Shown: one piece after another, positions 1 through 6,561 of the stretch
Numbering within the stretch: the first letter of the stretch is position 1
Layout: each line of letters opens with the position of its first letter
NCBI GenBank assembly: GCA_050011635.1
Contig: JBEKIU010000154.1
Coordinates: 1-10,498, forward strand
Length of the DNA stretch: 10,498 bases
Source: Bog-756 sp050011635
GTDB lineage: Bacteria; Actinomycetota; Acidimicrobiia; Acidimicrobiales; RAAP-2
Direction: 5' to 3'
Made by a program: the position numbers and the translations under genes
Notes under the pieces: generated by a model
Seen by the model: only the letters and a program-made list of their open reading frames with translations
The model's database searches: none
Told to the model about the DNA's origin: nothing

Positions 1-113
1 TCGACGCGGGCGACGGCGCCGAACCCGAGGAGCTGGCCCTTCGGGACCACCGGCTGCAGATCTACGGTGCCTCGTGGGTCGCCCTGTTCGCCATCGGCAT
101 CTACGGGTCATGA
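1..113 (+). CDS. C-terminal end of probable UbiA-type decaprenyl-phosphate phosphoribosyltransferase (partial)
   Basis: The reading frame is open from base 3 and ends at TGA 111-113, giving 36 visible residues. They consist of an acidic stretch, then a segment reading LRDHRLQIYGASW, then a short hydrophobic end (VALFAIGIYG). From memory, UbiA-family decaprenyl-phosphate phosphoribosyltransferases (mycobacterial Rv3806c type) end this way, with a charged loop before a last membrane segment. That enzyme moves phosphoribose from PRPP to decaprenyl phosphate at the membrane, which supplies the substrate chain for DprE1 and DprE2 encoded next. The stop overlaps the dprE1 ATG by four bases (ATGA), so the genes are probably translationally coupled. 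The call rests on a short tail plus context. Another polytopic membrane protein is possible, and the gene body lies outside the window. Confidence 0.6.
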   Translation, partial: DAGDGAEPEELALRDHRLQIYGASWVALFAIGIYGS

Positions 114-1630
114 CCGCGCCCGACGGAGACCGGACCGAACTGTCGGGGTGGGGCCGGACCGCGCCCACCGCCGCCCACATGGTCCGTGCCGTCCACCCGG
201 ACGTCGTCGACCGGGCCATGGCCGACGCCGTGGCCTCCCGGGCGGAGGGCGGGCGGGGCATCATCGCCCGAGGCCTCGGGCGCAGCTACGGCGACCCCGC
301 GCAAAATGCCGGCGGCGTCGTCCTCGACGCCACCTGGCTGGACTCCTACCACCAGGTGGACCTCGACGCCGGGGTCGTCACCGTGGGGGCCGGTGTGAGC
401 CTTCACTCGCTGATGGAGCGCCTGGTGCCGCTGGGATGGTTCGTGCCGGTGAGCCCGGGCACCCGGCTGGTCACCGTGGGGGGCGCCATCGCCTCGGACA
501 TCCACGGGAAGAACCACCACGTCGACGGCAGCTTCTGCTCCCACGTGGCGGAGATGACCCTGGTCACTCCCGACGGGGTGAAGACGGTGTCTGCTGCGAC
601 CTCGGACCCGGATCTGTTCTGGGCCACGGCCGGCGGTATGGGTCTCACCGGCATCATCACCCGGGCCACGCTCCGGATGGTCCCGGTCGAGACCAGCTAC
701 ATGCTGGTGGACACCGAACGAGCCGGGGACCTCGAGACGGCGATGGACAAGATGCTCACCGGCGACGGGGCCTACCGGTACTCGGTGGCCTGGATCGACT
801 GCCAGGCGACCGGTGACCGGCTGGGTCGCTCCGTCCTCACCCGAGCCAACCACGCCCGCTACGAGGACCTGCCCGAACGCCTGCGGCGGCAGCCCGGGCG
901 GGCCCGGGGGTTCGATCCGTTGACGGTGGCCCGGGTGCCCGTCACCCCTCCCGGCGGCCTGCTCAACCCGCTCACTGTCGGGGCCTTCAACGAGTTCTGG
1001 TTTCGCAAGGCGCCCCGGCACCAGGTGGCCAAGCCTCACCACATGGCCGGTTTCTTCCACCCGCTCGACGGGGTGGGCGCCTGGAACCGCCTCTACGGCC
1101 CGAGGGGATTCCTCCAGTACCAGTTCGTGGTGCCCGACGATCAGGGCGGGACCGTGCGCCAGGTGATCGAACGGCTGGCCAAGCTCAAGGTGGCGTCCTT
1201 CCTGGCCGTGCTCAAGCGGTTCGGCCCAGGTGACCCGGGACCGCTCTCGTTCCCCATGCCCGGCTGGACCCTGGCCCTCGACCTTCCCGTCGGCCACCAC
1301 GAACTGGGCGCCTTGCTCGACGCGCTCGACGAAGCAGTCGTCGAGGCCGGCGGCCGGGTCTATCTGGCCAAGGACTCGCGGGTCTCTCCCGCGGTCTTCC
1401 GGGCGATGTACCCGCGTACCGACGAATGGCTGGCCGTGAAGGACCGGGTCGATCCGGGCGGCGTGCTCCGATCCGACCTCGGACGGAGGCTCGGGCTCTG
1501 CGACGTTCGCCGACCTCCTGCCACCGCTCCGGCCCGCACCGGCCGGAGCGGGGCCCGTACGACCCGGACCAGACCCCGGCGTGCCTCCCGCGGCGCGCCC
1601 ACCCCCTCGACAGAAGGGAACCCATCATGA
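110..1630 (+). CDS. dprE1: Decaprenylphosphoryl-beta-D-ribose 2'-oxidase DprE1
   Basis: This FAD enzyme oxidises the 2'-OH of decaprenyl-phosphoryl-ribose to the keto intermediate that DprE2 reduces, giving the arabinose donor DPA. The ATG at 110 is chosen because it overlaps the upstream stop as ATGA; an in-frame GTG at 74 would run back into the upstream gene. The product is 506 residues. The N-terminal FAD (PCMH-type) domain shows ARGLGRSYGD (53-62), SPGTR (115-119) and IHGKNHH (131-137), with H132 at the FAD-linking position of the mycobacterial enzyme. The substrate domain shows FLQYQF (334-339), LKRFGPG (368-374), PGWTLALDLP (384-393) and LAKDSR (419-424). The residue aligned with mycobacterial Cys387, target of benzothiazinones, is A389. 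The conserved protein ends near residue 463 (SDLGRRLGL). The last 43 residues are Arg/Pro/Thr-rich and look like translated spacer. The end overlaps dprE2 by four bases. The family assignment is firm. Confidence 0.94.
   Translation: MTAPDGDRTELSGWGRTAPTAAHMVRAVHPDVVDRAMADAVASRAEGGRGIIARGLGRSYGDPAQNAGGVVLDATWLDSYHQVDLDAGVVTVGAGVSLHSLMERLVPLGWFVPVSPGTRLVTVGGAIASDIHGKNHHVDGSFCSHVAEMTLVTPDGVKTVSAATSDPDLFWATAGGMGLTGIITRATLRMVPVETSYMLVDTERAGDLETAMDKMLTGDGAYRYSVAWIDCQATGDRLGRSVLTRANHARYEDLPERLRRQPGRARGFDPLTVARVPVTPPGGLLNPLTVGAFNEFWFRKAPRHQVAKPHHMAGFFHPLDGVGAWNRLYGPRGFLQYQFVVPDDQGGTVRQVIERLAKLKVASFLAVLKRFGPGDPGPLSFPMPGWTLALDLPVGHHELGALLDALDEAVVEAGGRVYLAKDSRVSPAVFRAMYPRTDEWLAVKDRVDPGGVLRSDLGRRLGLCDVRRPPATAPARTGRSGARTTRTRPRRASRGAPTPSTEGNPS
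1524..1551 (+). other. Perfect 11-bp inverted repeat inside the dprE1 tail
   Basis: The arms CCGCTCCGGCC (1524-1534) and GGCCGGAGCGG (1541-1551) are exact reverse complements around a six-base loop, CGCACC. The hairpin lies after the conserved DprE1 C-terminus and about 75 bases before the dprE2 start. No T-run follows, so it is not a classical intrinsic terminator. It could act as an mRNA stability or processing element, or reflect former intergenic DNA now read as coding. Confidence 0.75.
1613..1619 (+). promoter_or_regulatory. Ribosome binding site of dprE2
   Basis: The purine run GAAGGGA ends seven bases before the ATG at 1627. It supports that start for dprE2, which otherwise has open frame far upstream, and it suggests independent initiation in addition to coupling through the ATGA overlap with dprE1. 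Confidence 0.75.
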
Positions 1631-2388
1631 TCGACGCCGTCGGGCGACCCCAGTCGGTCCTCGTGCTCGGGGGGTCCTCCGAGATCGCCCGGGCCATCGT
1701 GGCCCGGCTGGTCCCGGTCCGGTGCCGCACCGTCGTGCTCGCCGGACGTGAGGGCTCACGGCTCTTCGAAGCAGTGGACGAGGCCAAGGCGTCCGGGGCC
1801 GAGGTGGCCGAATGGGTGGCCTTCGATGCCACCGACGTGGCCCACCACCTGGCCTTTGTCGATGGGGTCTTCGACCGCTGGGGGGACATCGACCTGGTCA
1901 TCGTGGCCGCCGGCGTACTCGGAGACCAAGCCGGCGACGAACGGGATCCGGCGGCGGCGGCCGCGGTGATGACCACCAACTACACCGGGCCGTCGGCGGC
2001 CATGCTGGCCGTGGCCGGCCGCCTCCGGCACCAGGGGCACGGTCGATTGATCGTGCTGTCCTCGGTGGCAGGCCAACGGGCCCGCAGGGCCAACTTCATC
2101 TACGGCTCGTCCAAGTCGGGCCTCGACGCGTTCTCACAGGGCCTGGCCGACTCGCTGGTCGGATCCGGAGTCCACCTGACGATCGTGCGCCCGGGATTCG
2201 TGATCGGGCGGATGACCGAGGGCATGACGCCGGCTCCGTTCTCGACCACGCCCGATGCCGTGGCCGATGCGGTCGTGCGCGGTATCGAGTCGGGCGCCGC
2301 CGTCGTCTATGCCCCTCCCGTGCTGCGTTGGGTGTTCGCGGTCATGCGCCACCTGCCCTCGGCCATCTGGCGGAAGATACCCGGCTGA
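1627..2388 (+). CDS. dprE2: Decaprenylphosphoryl-2-keto-ribose reductase DprE2 (SDR family)
   Basis: This short-chain dehydrogenase/reductase should reduce the 2'-keto intermediate made by DprE1 to decaprenyl-phosphoryl-arabinose with NAD(P)H. The product is 253 residues, close to the roughly 254 of the mycobacterial enzyme. A Rossmann fold is visible: the nucleotide loop LGGSSEIA (14-21), D67 in the acidic FDATD segment, VAAGVLG (93-99, the NAG-motif position), N118 in TTNYTG, the catalytic serine in LSSVAG (144-149) and YGSSK (Y159, K163). RPGFV (188-192) follows at the usual post-catalytic position. The C-terminus (RHLPSAIWRKIPG) is typical of DprE2 rather than of generic SDRs. The ATG is fixed by the overlap with the dprE1 stop and by a good Shine-Dalgarno sequence. 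A generic SDR would be the alternative, but adjacency to dprE1 makes DprE2 the strong choice. Confidence 0.92.
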   Translation: MIDAVGRPQSVLVLGGSSEIARAIVARLVPVRCRTVVLAGREGSRLFEAVDEAKASGAEVAEWVAFDATDVAHHLAFVDGVFDRWGDIDLVIVAAGVLGDQAGDERDPAAAAAVMTTNYTGPSAAMLAVAGRLRHQGHGRLIVLSSVAGQRARRANFIYGSSKSGLDAFSQGLADSLVGSGVHLTIVRPGFVIGRMTEGMTPAPFSTTPDAVADAVVRGIESGAAVVYAPPVLRWVFAVMRHLPSAIWRKIPG

Positions 2389-2395
2389 ACAGGCC

Positions 2396-2424
2396 GCGGC
2401 CGGCCCGGGGGCAGGCCCGCTTTT
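2396..2424 (+). terminator. Possible terminator of the dprE operon
   Basis: Just after the dprE2 stop, a GC stem can form between GCGGCC (2396-2401) and GGCCCGC (2414-2420) with one bulged C, followed directly by TTTT (2421-2424). An alternative pairing uses GGCC 2402-2405 with 2414-2417. The stem is imperfect and the T-run is short, so this is a tentative call. Confidence 0.35.
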
Positions 2425-2428
2425 CGCT

Positions 2429-2444
2429 GGCCGCTTGAGCGGCC
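2429..2444. terminator. Perfect hairpin at the convergent dprE2/pcrA junction, possible bidirectional terminator
   Basis: GGCCGC (2429-2434) and GCGGCC (2439-2444) pair exactly around the tetraloop TTGA. It sits between two genes that end towards each other, where a shared terminator is expected. Neither strand has a clear T-run after the stem, so efficiency is doubtful. Confidence 0.45.
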
Positions 2445-2450
2445 CCCTCG

Positions 2451-4904
2451 TCAGGCCCGCTTGAGTGGGGCCATCCGCAGCAGGAGCCGCTTGCGCCCGA
2501 CCGACCCGAAGTGGACGACGGCCTCGGCGTCGTCACCGGTCGCAGCCGTCTCCAGCACCGTTCCCTCGCCCCACTGCCCGTGGACCACCTCGTCGCCGAC
2601 CCCCAAACCCAACAGTTCGGCACCGGTTCCGCGGTCCCGCCGCCGGCGACCGGTGGCGTCGAACTCGCCCTCCGGGCGCGCCACGCCGCTGCCGAACGTG
2701 GTCCGTCCCGGTGTCCCCCTGTCGTCGGCCGTCGGATACCGGTCGCCTCCCGACCGGTCCCGGGCCCCGTCCCGGTTCCCGAAACGCGAACCGCCGGTGT
2801 CGGCCACTTCGCGCACCAGTTCGGAGGGGATCTCGTTGAGGAACCTGCTGGGTATGTTGGCGCTGCCCCGCCCGTAGAGCATGCGGCTCCAGGCGTGCGA
2901 GACGTAGAGGTGGCGCTCGGCCCGGGTGATGCCCACGTAGCACAGGCGGCGTTCCTCCTCGAGCTCCACCGGCTCCCCCAAGGAGCGCATGTGGGGAAAG
3001 ATCCCGTCCTCCATCCCGACCAGGAACACCGCCGGGAATTCGAGGCCCTTGGCGATGTGCAGGGTCATCAGCGAGACCTTGGTCCCGTCCCCGTCGAGCT
3101 CATCGGAGTCGGCCACCAGCGAGGCGGCCTCCAGAAACTCGGCCAGGGTGCGGTACTCGTCGGCCATGCCCACCAGGGTGTCGACGTTCTCCACCCGTCC
3201 CAGCGCGTCGATGGTCCCTTCGGAGAGGAGCTCGCTCCGGTACCCGGTGTCCTCCACCACCGCGGTCACCAGCTGGCCGGGGCCGAGGGTGCCGTCCCCC
3301 CTGTCCCAACCGTCGGTGCCGGGGCCCGGGGCCTCGGCGTCCTGAGGGGCGATGGCCTCGCCGTCCTCGTCGACCAGCGGGGGCGCCGCCATTCGTGACC
3401 GCATCCCCTCCAGCAGCTCCGACAGGCCGACGAGGGCCCGCCCCGCCTTACCGCCGATTCCGACCTCCTCGGCATGGGCCACGGCGTCGCCGAAGGACAG
3501 GTCCCGGGACCCGGCCCATCCGGACAGCTTGGCCACCGAGGTCTCGCCCACCCCGCGTTTGGGCACGTTGACGATCCGGCGCCAACTGACCTCGTCGTCC
3601 GGGTTGACCAGCACCTTCAAGTAGGCCATGACGTCCTTGACCTCCCGCCGGTCGTAGAACTTGGTCCCGCCGACCACCTTGTACGGCACCTCGGCGTGGA
3701 CCATGGCTCCCTCCAGAGCCGCGCTCTGGGCGTTGGTCCGGTAGAACACGGCCACGTCGCCCCACCGGAGACCCTGGTCACCGCGGAGCCGGACGATCTC
3801 GTGCGCCACCCACTCGGCTTCGTCGTGCTCGTCCTCGGCCCGGTAACGGACGATCTTTTCCCCCTCACCTCCGTCCGTCCACAGCGACTTGGGCTTGCGG
3901 GACACGTTGTTGGTGATCACCGCGTTGGCGGCGTCGAGGATGGTCTGGGTTGACCGGAAGTTCTGGTCCAAGGTGATGGCCGTGGCATCCGGAAACGCCT
4001 GCTCGAAGTCGAGGATGTTGCTGATGTCGGCGCCCCGGAACCGGTAGACCGACTGGTCGCTGTCTCCGACCACCACGATGTTGCGATGCCCCTCGGCCAG
4101 CAGCACAGCCAGCGCATTCTGCACCGAGTTGGTGTCCTGGTACTCGTCGATGAGCACATGGGTGAACCGTTTCCGGAAGTGGTCGAGCACGTCCGGGTGC
4201 TGCCTGAACAGCCTGACCGTGTTGAGCAGGAGGTCGTCGAAGTCCATGGCGTTGGCCGCCACCATCCGCTGCTGGTACTGGTCGTACACGTCGGCCACCC
4301 GGCGGTCGAAGATGGTCACGGCGGTGGCCCGGTACTCCTCCGGCCCGAGCTGGCTCGACTTGGCCTGGCTGATCTGGCCGAGGATCGACCGCGGCGAGAG
4401 CTTCTTCGTGTCGATGTCCAATTCACGGCACACGATCTCGATCAGCCGGCGTGAATCGGCATCGTCGTAGATGGTGAACGACCCCTTGTACCCGAGCCGG
4501 TCGCCGTGGGCCCGCAGGATGCGCACGCAAGCCGAGTGGAACGTCGACACCCACATCCGCTTGGCCCGGGGCCCCACCAGCTCGGCCACCCGGCTGCGCA
4601 TCTCGTCGGCTGCCTTGTTGGTGAAGGTGATGGCCAGGATCTGCCAGGGAGCGGCGTCACCGGAGGCGATCAGGTGGGCGATCCGCCGGGTGAGGACCCG
4701 TGTCTTGCCCGAGCCGGCTCCGGCCACGATGAGCAGCGGGCCACCGCGGTGGACCACCGACTCCCGCTGGGGTCCGGTGAGCCCTTCGAGCAGCGCGTCG
4801 GCCCGAGACCGGACCCGGCCGCTCTCGTCAGCAGGGCCGGCGTGCGACCCCTCATCGCCGCCGGCGAGCAGTTCGGCGGTCTCGCCCGCGCCGGTCATTC
4901 CCAT
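2451..4904 (-). CDS. pcrA: ATP-dependent 3'-5' DNA helicase PcrA/UvrD (SF1A)
   Basis: This is an SF1A helicase for nucleotide-excision repair and for clearing RecA or stalled polymerase from DNA. It has 817 residues and all helicase motifs: Q motif LTGPQRESV (42-50), Walker A AGAGSGKT (61-68), Ia ITFTNKAADEMR (92-103), Walker B/II LIDEYQDTN (251-259), III VVGDSDQSVYRFRGAD (278-293), IV LDQNFRSTQ (312-320), V LMTLHIAKGLEFP (612-624) and VI ERRLCYVGITRAER (651-664). A charged linker (about 700-760) leads to a C-terminal Tudor-like module (763-817, VGDEVVHGQWGEGTV), as in PcrA/UvrD1 proteins that bind RNA polymerase. Residues 507-543 form an acidic, Gly/Pro-rich insertion in the 2B region. The start lies inside a 17-bp tandem repeat. 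ATG 4904 (MGMTGAG) and ATG 4898 (MTGAG) are both possible, and the only nearby Shine-Dalgarno-like GGGA is 11 bases before 4904. It is the last gene of the guaB3-guaA-pcrA group. Confidence 0.95.
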   Translation of the reverse strand: MGMTGAGETAELLAGGDEGSHAGPADESGRVRSRADALLEGLTGPQRESVVHRGGPLLIVAGAGSGKTRVLTRRIAHLIASGDAAPWQILAITFTNKAADEMRSRVAELVGPRAKRMWVSTFHSACVRILRAHGDRLGYKGSFTIYDDADSRRLIEIVCRELDIDTKKLSPRSILGQISQAKSSQLGPEEYRATAVTIFDRRVADVYDQYQQRMVAANAMDFDDLLLNTVRLFRQHPDVLDHFRKRFTHVLIDEYQDTNSVQNALAVLLAEGHRNIVVVGDSDQSVYRFRGADISNILDFEQAFPDATAITLDQNFRSTQTILDAANAVITNNVSRKPKSLWTDGGEGEKIVRYRAEDEHDEAEWVAHEIVRLRGDQGLRWGDVAVFYRTNAQSAALEGAMVHAEVPYKVVGGTKFYDRREVKDVMAYLKVLVNPDDEVSWRRIVNVPKRGVGETSVAKLSGWAGSRDLSFGDAVAHAEEVGIGGKAGRALVGLSELLEGMRSRMAAPPLVDEDGEAIAPQDAEAPGPGTDGWDRGDGTLGPGQLVTAVVEDTGYRSELLSEGTIDALGRVENVDTLVGMADEYRTLAEFLEAASLVADSDELDGDGTKVSLMTLHIAKGLEFPAVFLVGMEDGIFPHMRSLGEPVELEEERRLCYVGITRAERHLYVSHAWSRMLYGRGSANIPSRFLNEIPSELVREVADTGGSRFGNRDGARDRSGGDRYPTADDRGTPGRTTFGSGVARPEGEFDATGRRRRDRGTGAELLGLGVGDEVVHGQWGEGTVLETAATGDDAEAVVHFGSVGRKRLLLRMAPLKRA

Positions 4905-4960
4905 TCGGAGGTCATTCCCATTCGATGGTCATTCCCATTCGGAGGTCATTCCCATTCGAT
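4893..4960 (-). repeat. Tandem array of four 17-bp units joining the end of guaA to the start of pcrA
   Basis: Four contiguous units lie at 4893-4909, 4910-4926, 4927-4943 and 4944-4960. On the plus strand they read GGTCATTCCCATTCGGA, then the variant ending GAT, then both again, so two identical 34-bp blocks are visible. On the minus strand the first unit encodes the final IEWE-stop of guaA, and the last unit contains both candidate ATGs of pcrA. Each unit carries GGGAATGA, meaning a Shine-Dalgarno-like GGGA and an ATGA stop/start overlap. There are no unique spacers, so this is a minisatellite-type array and not CRISPR. Confidence 0.98.
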
Positions 4961-6556
4961 GGTGCCGGGCGGCTTGGACGTGATGTCCAGAGCAACCCGG
5001 TTGACGCCGTCGACCTCGTTGATGATCCGCGAGGAGAGGCGCTCCAACAAGTCGTAGGGGAGACGGGCCCAGTCGGCCGTCATGGCGTCGTCGCTGTTGA
5101 CGGCCCGGATCACAATCGGATAGGCGTACGTGCGCCCGTCACCCATGACGCCCACGGTGCGGACGGCGGGGAGCACGGCGAAGCTCTGCCAGAGGTCGCG
5201 GTACAGGCCGGCCCGGCGGATCTCTTCCACCACGATGGCGTCGGCGGCCCGCAGGATGTCGACCCGCTCGGGCGTCACCTCGCCCACGACCCGCACGGCC
5301 AGACCCGGCCCGGGGAAGGGCTGGCGCCACACGATGTCAGGCGGGAGCCCCAGTTCCTCCCCGACCGCTCTGACCTCGTCCTTGAACAGCAGGCGGAGCG
5401 GCTCGACCAGGTCGAAGTCCAGGTCGTCGGGAAGCCCACCGACGTTGTGATGGGACTTGATGACGGCCGCACTGTCCGACCCCGACTCGATGACGTCGGG
5501 GTAGAGCGTGCCCTGCACGAGGAACCCGGATGTCCCCGGCCCCACCGGTGCACCGCCGGAGCCCGGCTGCCCGACGACATCGGGATCGAACCGCTCGATG
5601 ACCAGGTCGCGGGCAACCTCCTCGAAGATGCGGATGAACAGCTCCCCGATGATCTTGCGCTTGGCCTCCGGATCGGTGACCCCGGCCAGCGCCTCAAAGA
5701 AGCGGTCGGCTGCCTTGACGTGGACCAGGTCGACCCGGAACTGGCGGCGGAAGGTTTCTTCGACCTGCTCGCTCTCGTTGGCCCGCATGAGGCCGGTGTC
5801 GACGTAGACGCAGGTCAGCTGGTCACCGATGGCCTTGTGTACGAGCGCCGCGGCCACCGCCGAGTCGACCCCTCCCGAGAGGGCGCACAGAACCGGCGAG
5901 GAGCCGACCGCGTCCCGCACCGCCTGCACCTGGGCCTCGATAATCGAGGTGTGGGTCCACGAGGGGAGACAGTGGCAGATGTCGTAGAGGAAGCGCTCGA
6001 GAAGATCGCGGCCGCGCTCGGTATGGACCACCTCGGGGTGGAACTGCACGCCGTAGATGGCGCGCTCTTCGTGGTGGAGGGCGGCGACGGGGGCGTCGGC
6101 GCTGGTGGCCGTGGCCACGAATCCAGGGGGCACCGCGGTGATGGCGTCGGCGTGGCTCATCCACACTTCGCAGTCACCCGGCCAGTCCACGAAGAGCGGG
6201 GAGTGCCCGGTAACGGTCAGCGGCGTCCGACCGTACTCACCGCGACCGGTGCGAGATACCTCGCCCGCCAGCTGTCGGGTCAGCAGCTGTGCCCCGTAGC
6301 AGATACCGAGGATGGGGATGCCCGCGTCGTAGATGGCCGGATCGATCGAGGGTGCCGGGTTCTCGTTCACCGACTTCGGGCCGCCCGAAAGGATGATGCC
6401 GGACGGGCCCCGGGCCACCAGCTCTGCTGCCGTCGACGTGTGGGGGACGATCTCCGAGTAGACGTGCGCCTCGCGGACCCGTCGAGCAATCAGCTGCGCG
6501 TACTGGGCGCCGAAGTCGACGACCAGGATCGGGCCCTCGCCGGATCCGGCGGGCAC
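4946..6556 (-). CDS. guaA: GMP synthase (glutamine-hydrolysing)
   Basis: This enzyme converts XMP to GMP using ATP and glutamine, the last step of guanine nucleotide synthesis. In the 536-residue product from GTG 6556, the class I amidotransferase domain shows PILVVDFGAQYAQLIARRVRE, ILSGGP (55-60), the nucleophile in GICYGAQ (C86) and the H173/E175 pair in GVQFHPE. The ATP pyrophosphatase domain has the PP-loop SGGVDS (227-232), then LVQGTLYPDVIESG, IKSHHNVGG and the dimerisation domain ending NRVALDITSKPPGTIEWE, the family C-terminus. About 20 Gly/Pro-rich residues (322-344) before LVQGTLYP are longer than in the E. coli enzyme as I recall it. The frame is open back to 6676, but that would overlap guaB3 by 115 bases. 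I prefer GTG 6556, five bases after the guaB3 stop. TTG 6565, overlapping that stop as TTGA, is the alternative. Neither has a clear Shine-Dalgarno, which suggests coupling to guaB3. Confidence 0.96.
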   Translation of the reverse strand: MPAGSGEGPILVVDFGAQYAQLIARRVREAHVYSEIVPHTSTAAELVARGPSGIILSGGPKSVNENPAPSIDPAIYDAGIPILGICYGAQLLTRQLAGEVSRTGRGEYGRTPLTVTGHSPLFVDWPGDCEVWMSHADAITAVPPGFVATATSADAPVAALHHEERAIYGVQFHPEVVHTERGRDLLERFLYDICHCLPSWTHTSIIEAQVQAVRDAVGSSPVLCALSGGVDSAVAAALVHKAIGDQLTCVYVDTGLMRANESEQVEETFRRQFRVDLVHVKAADRFFEALAGVTDPEAKRKIIGELFIRIFEEVARDLVIERFDPDVVGQPGSGGAPVGPGTSGFLVQGTLYPDVIESGSDSAAVIKSHHNVGGLPDDLDFDLVEPLRLLFKDEVRAVGEELGLPPDIVWRQPFPGPGLAVRVVGEVTPERVDILRAADAIVVEEIRRAGLYRDLWQSFAVLPAVRTVGVMGDGRTYAYPIVIRAVNSDDAMTADWARLPYDLLERLSSRIINEVDGVNRVALDITSKPPGTIEWE

Positions 6557-6561
6557 GGGGC

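Noticed and set aside
101..1300. A 399-codon minus-strand frame opposite dprE1
   Set aside because: His/Gly/Pro-rich shadow of a well-conserved gene, with no domain.
4893..4960. A CRISPR-like array
   Set aside because: The 17-bp units are contiguous with no unique spacers, and no cas genes are nearby. The same reasoning rejects the 25-bp array and the second 17-bp array.
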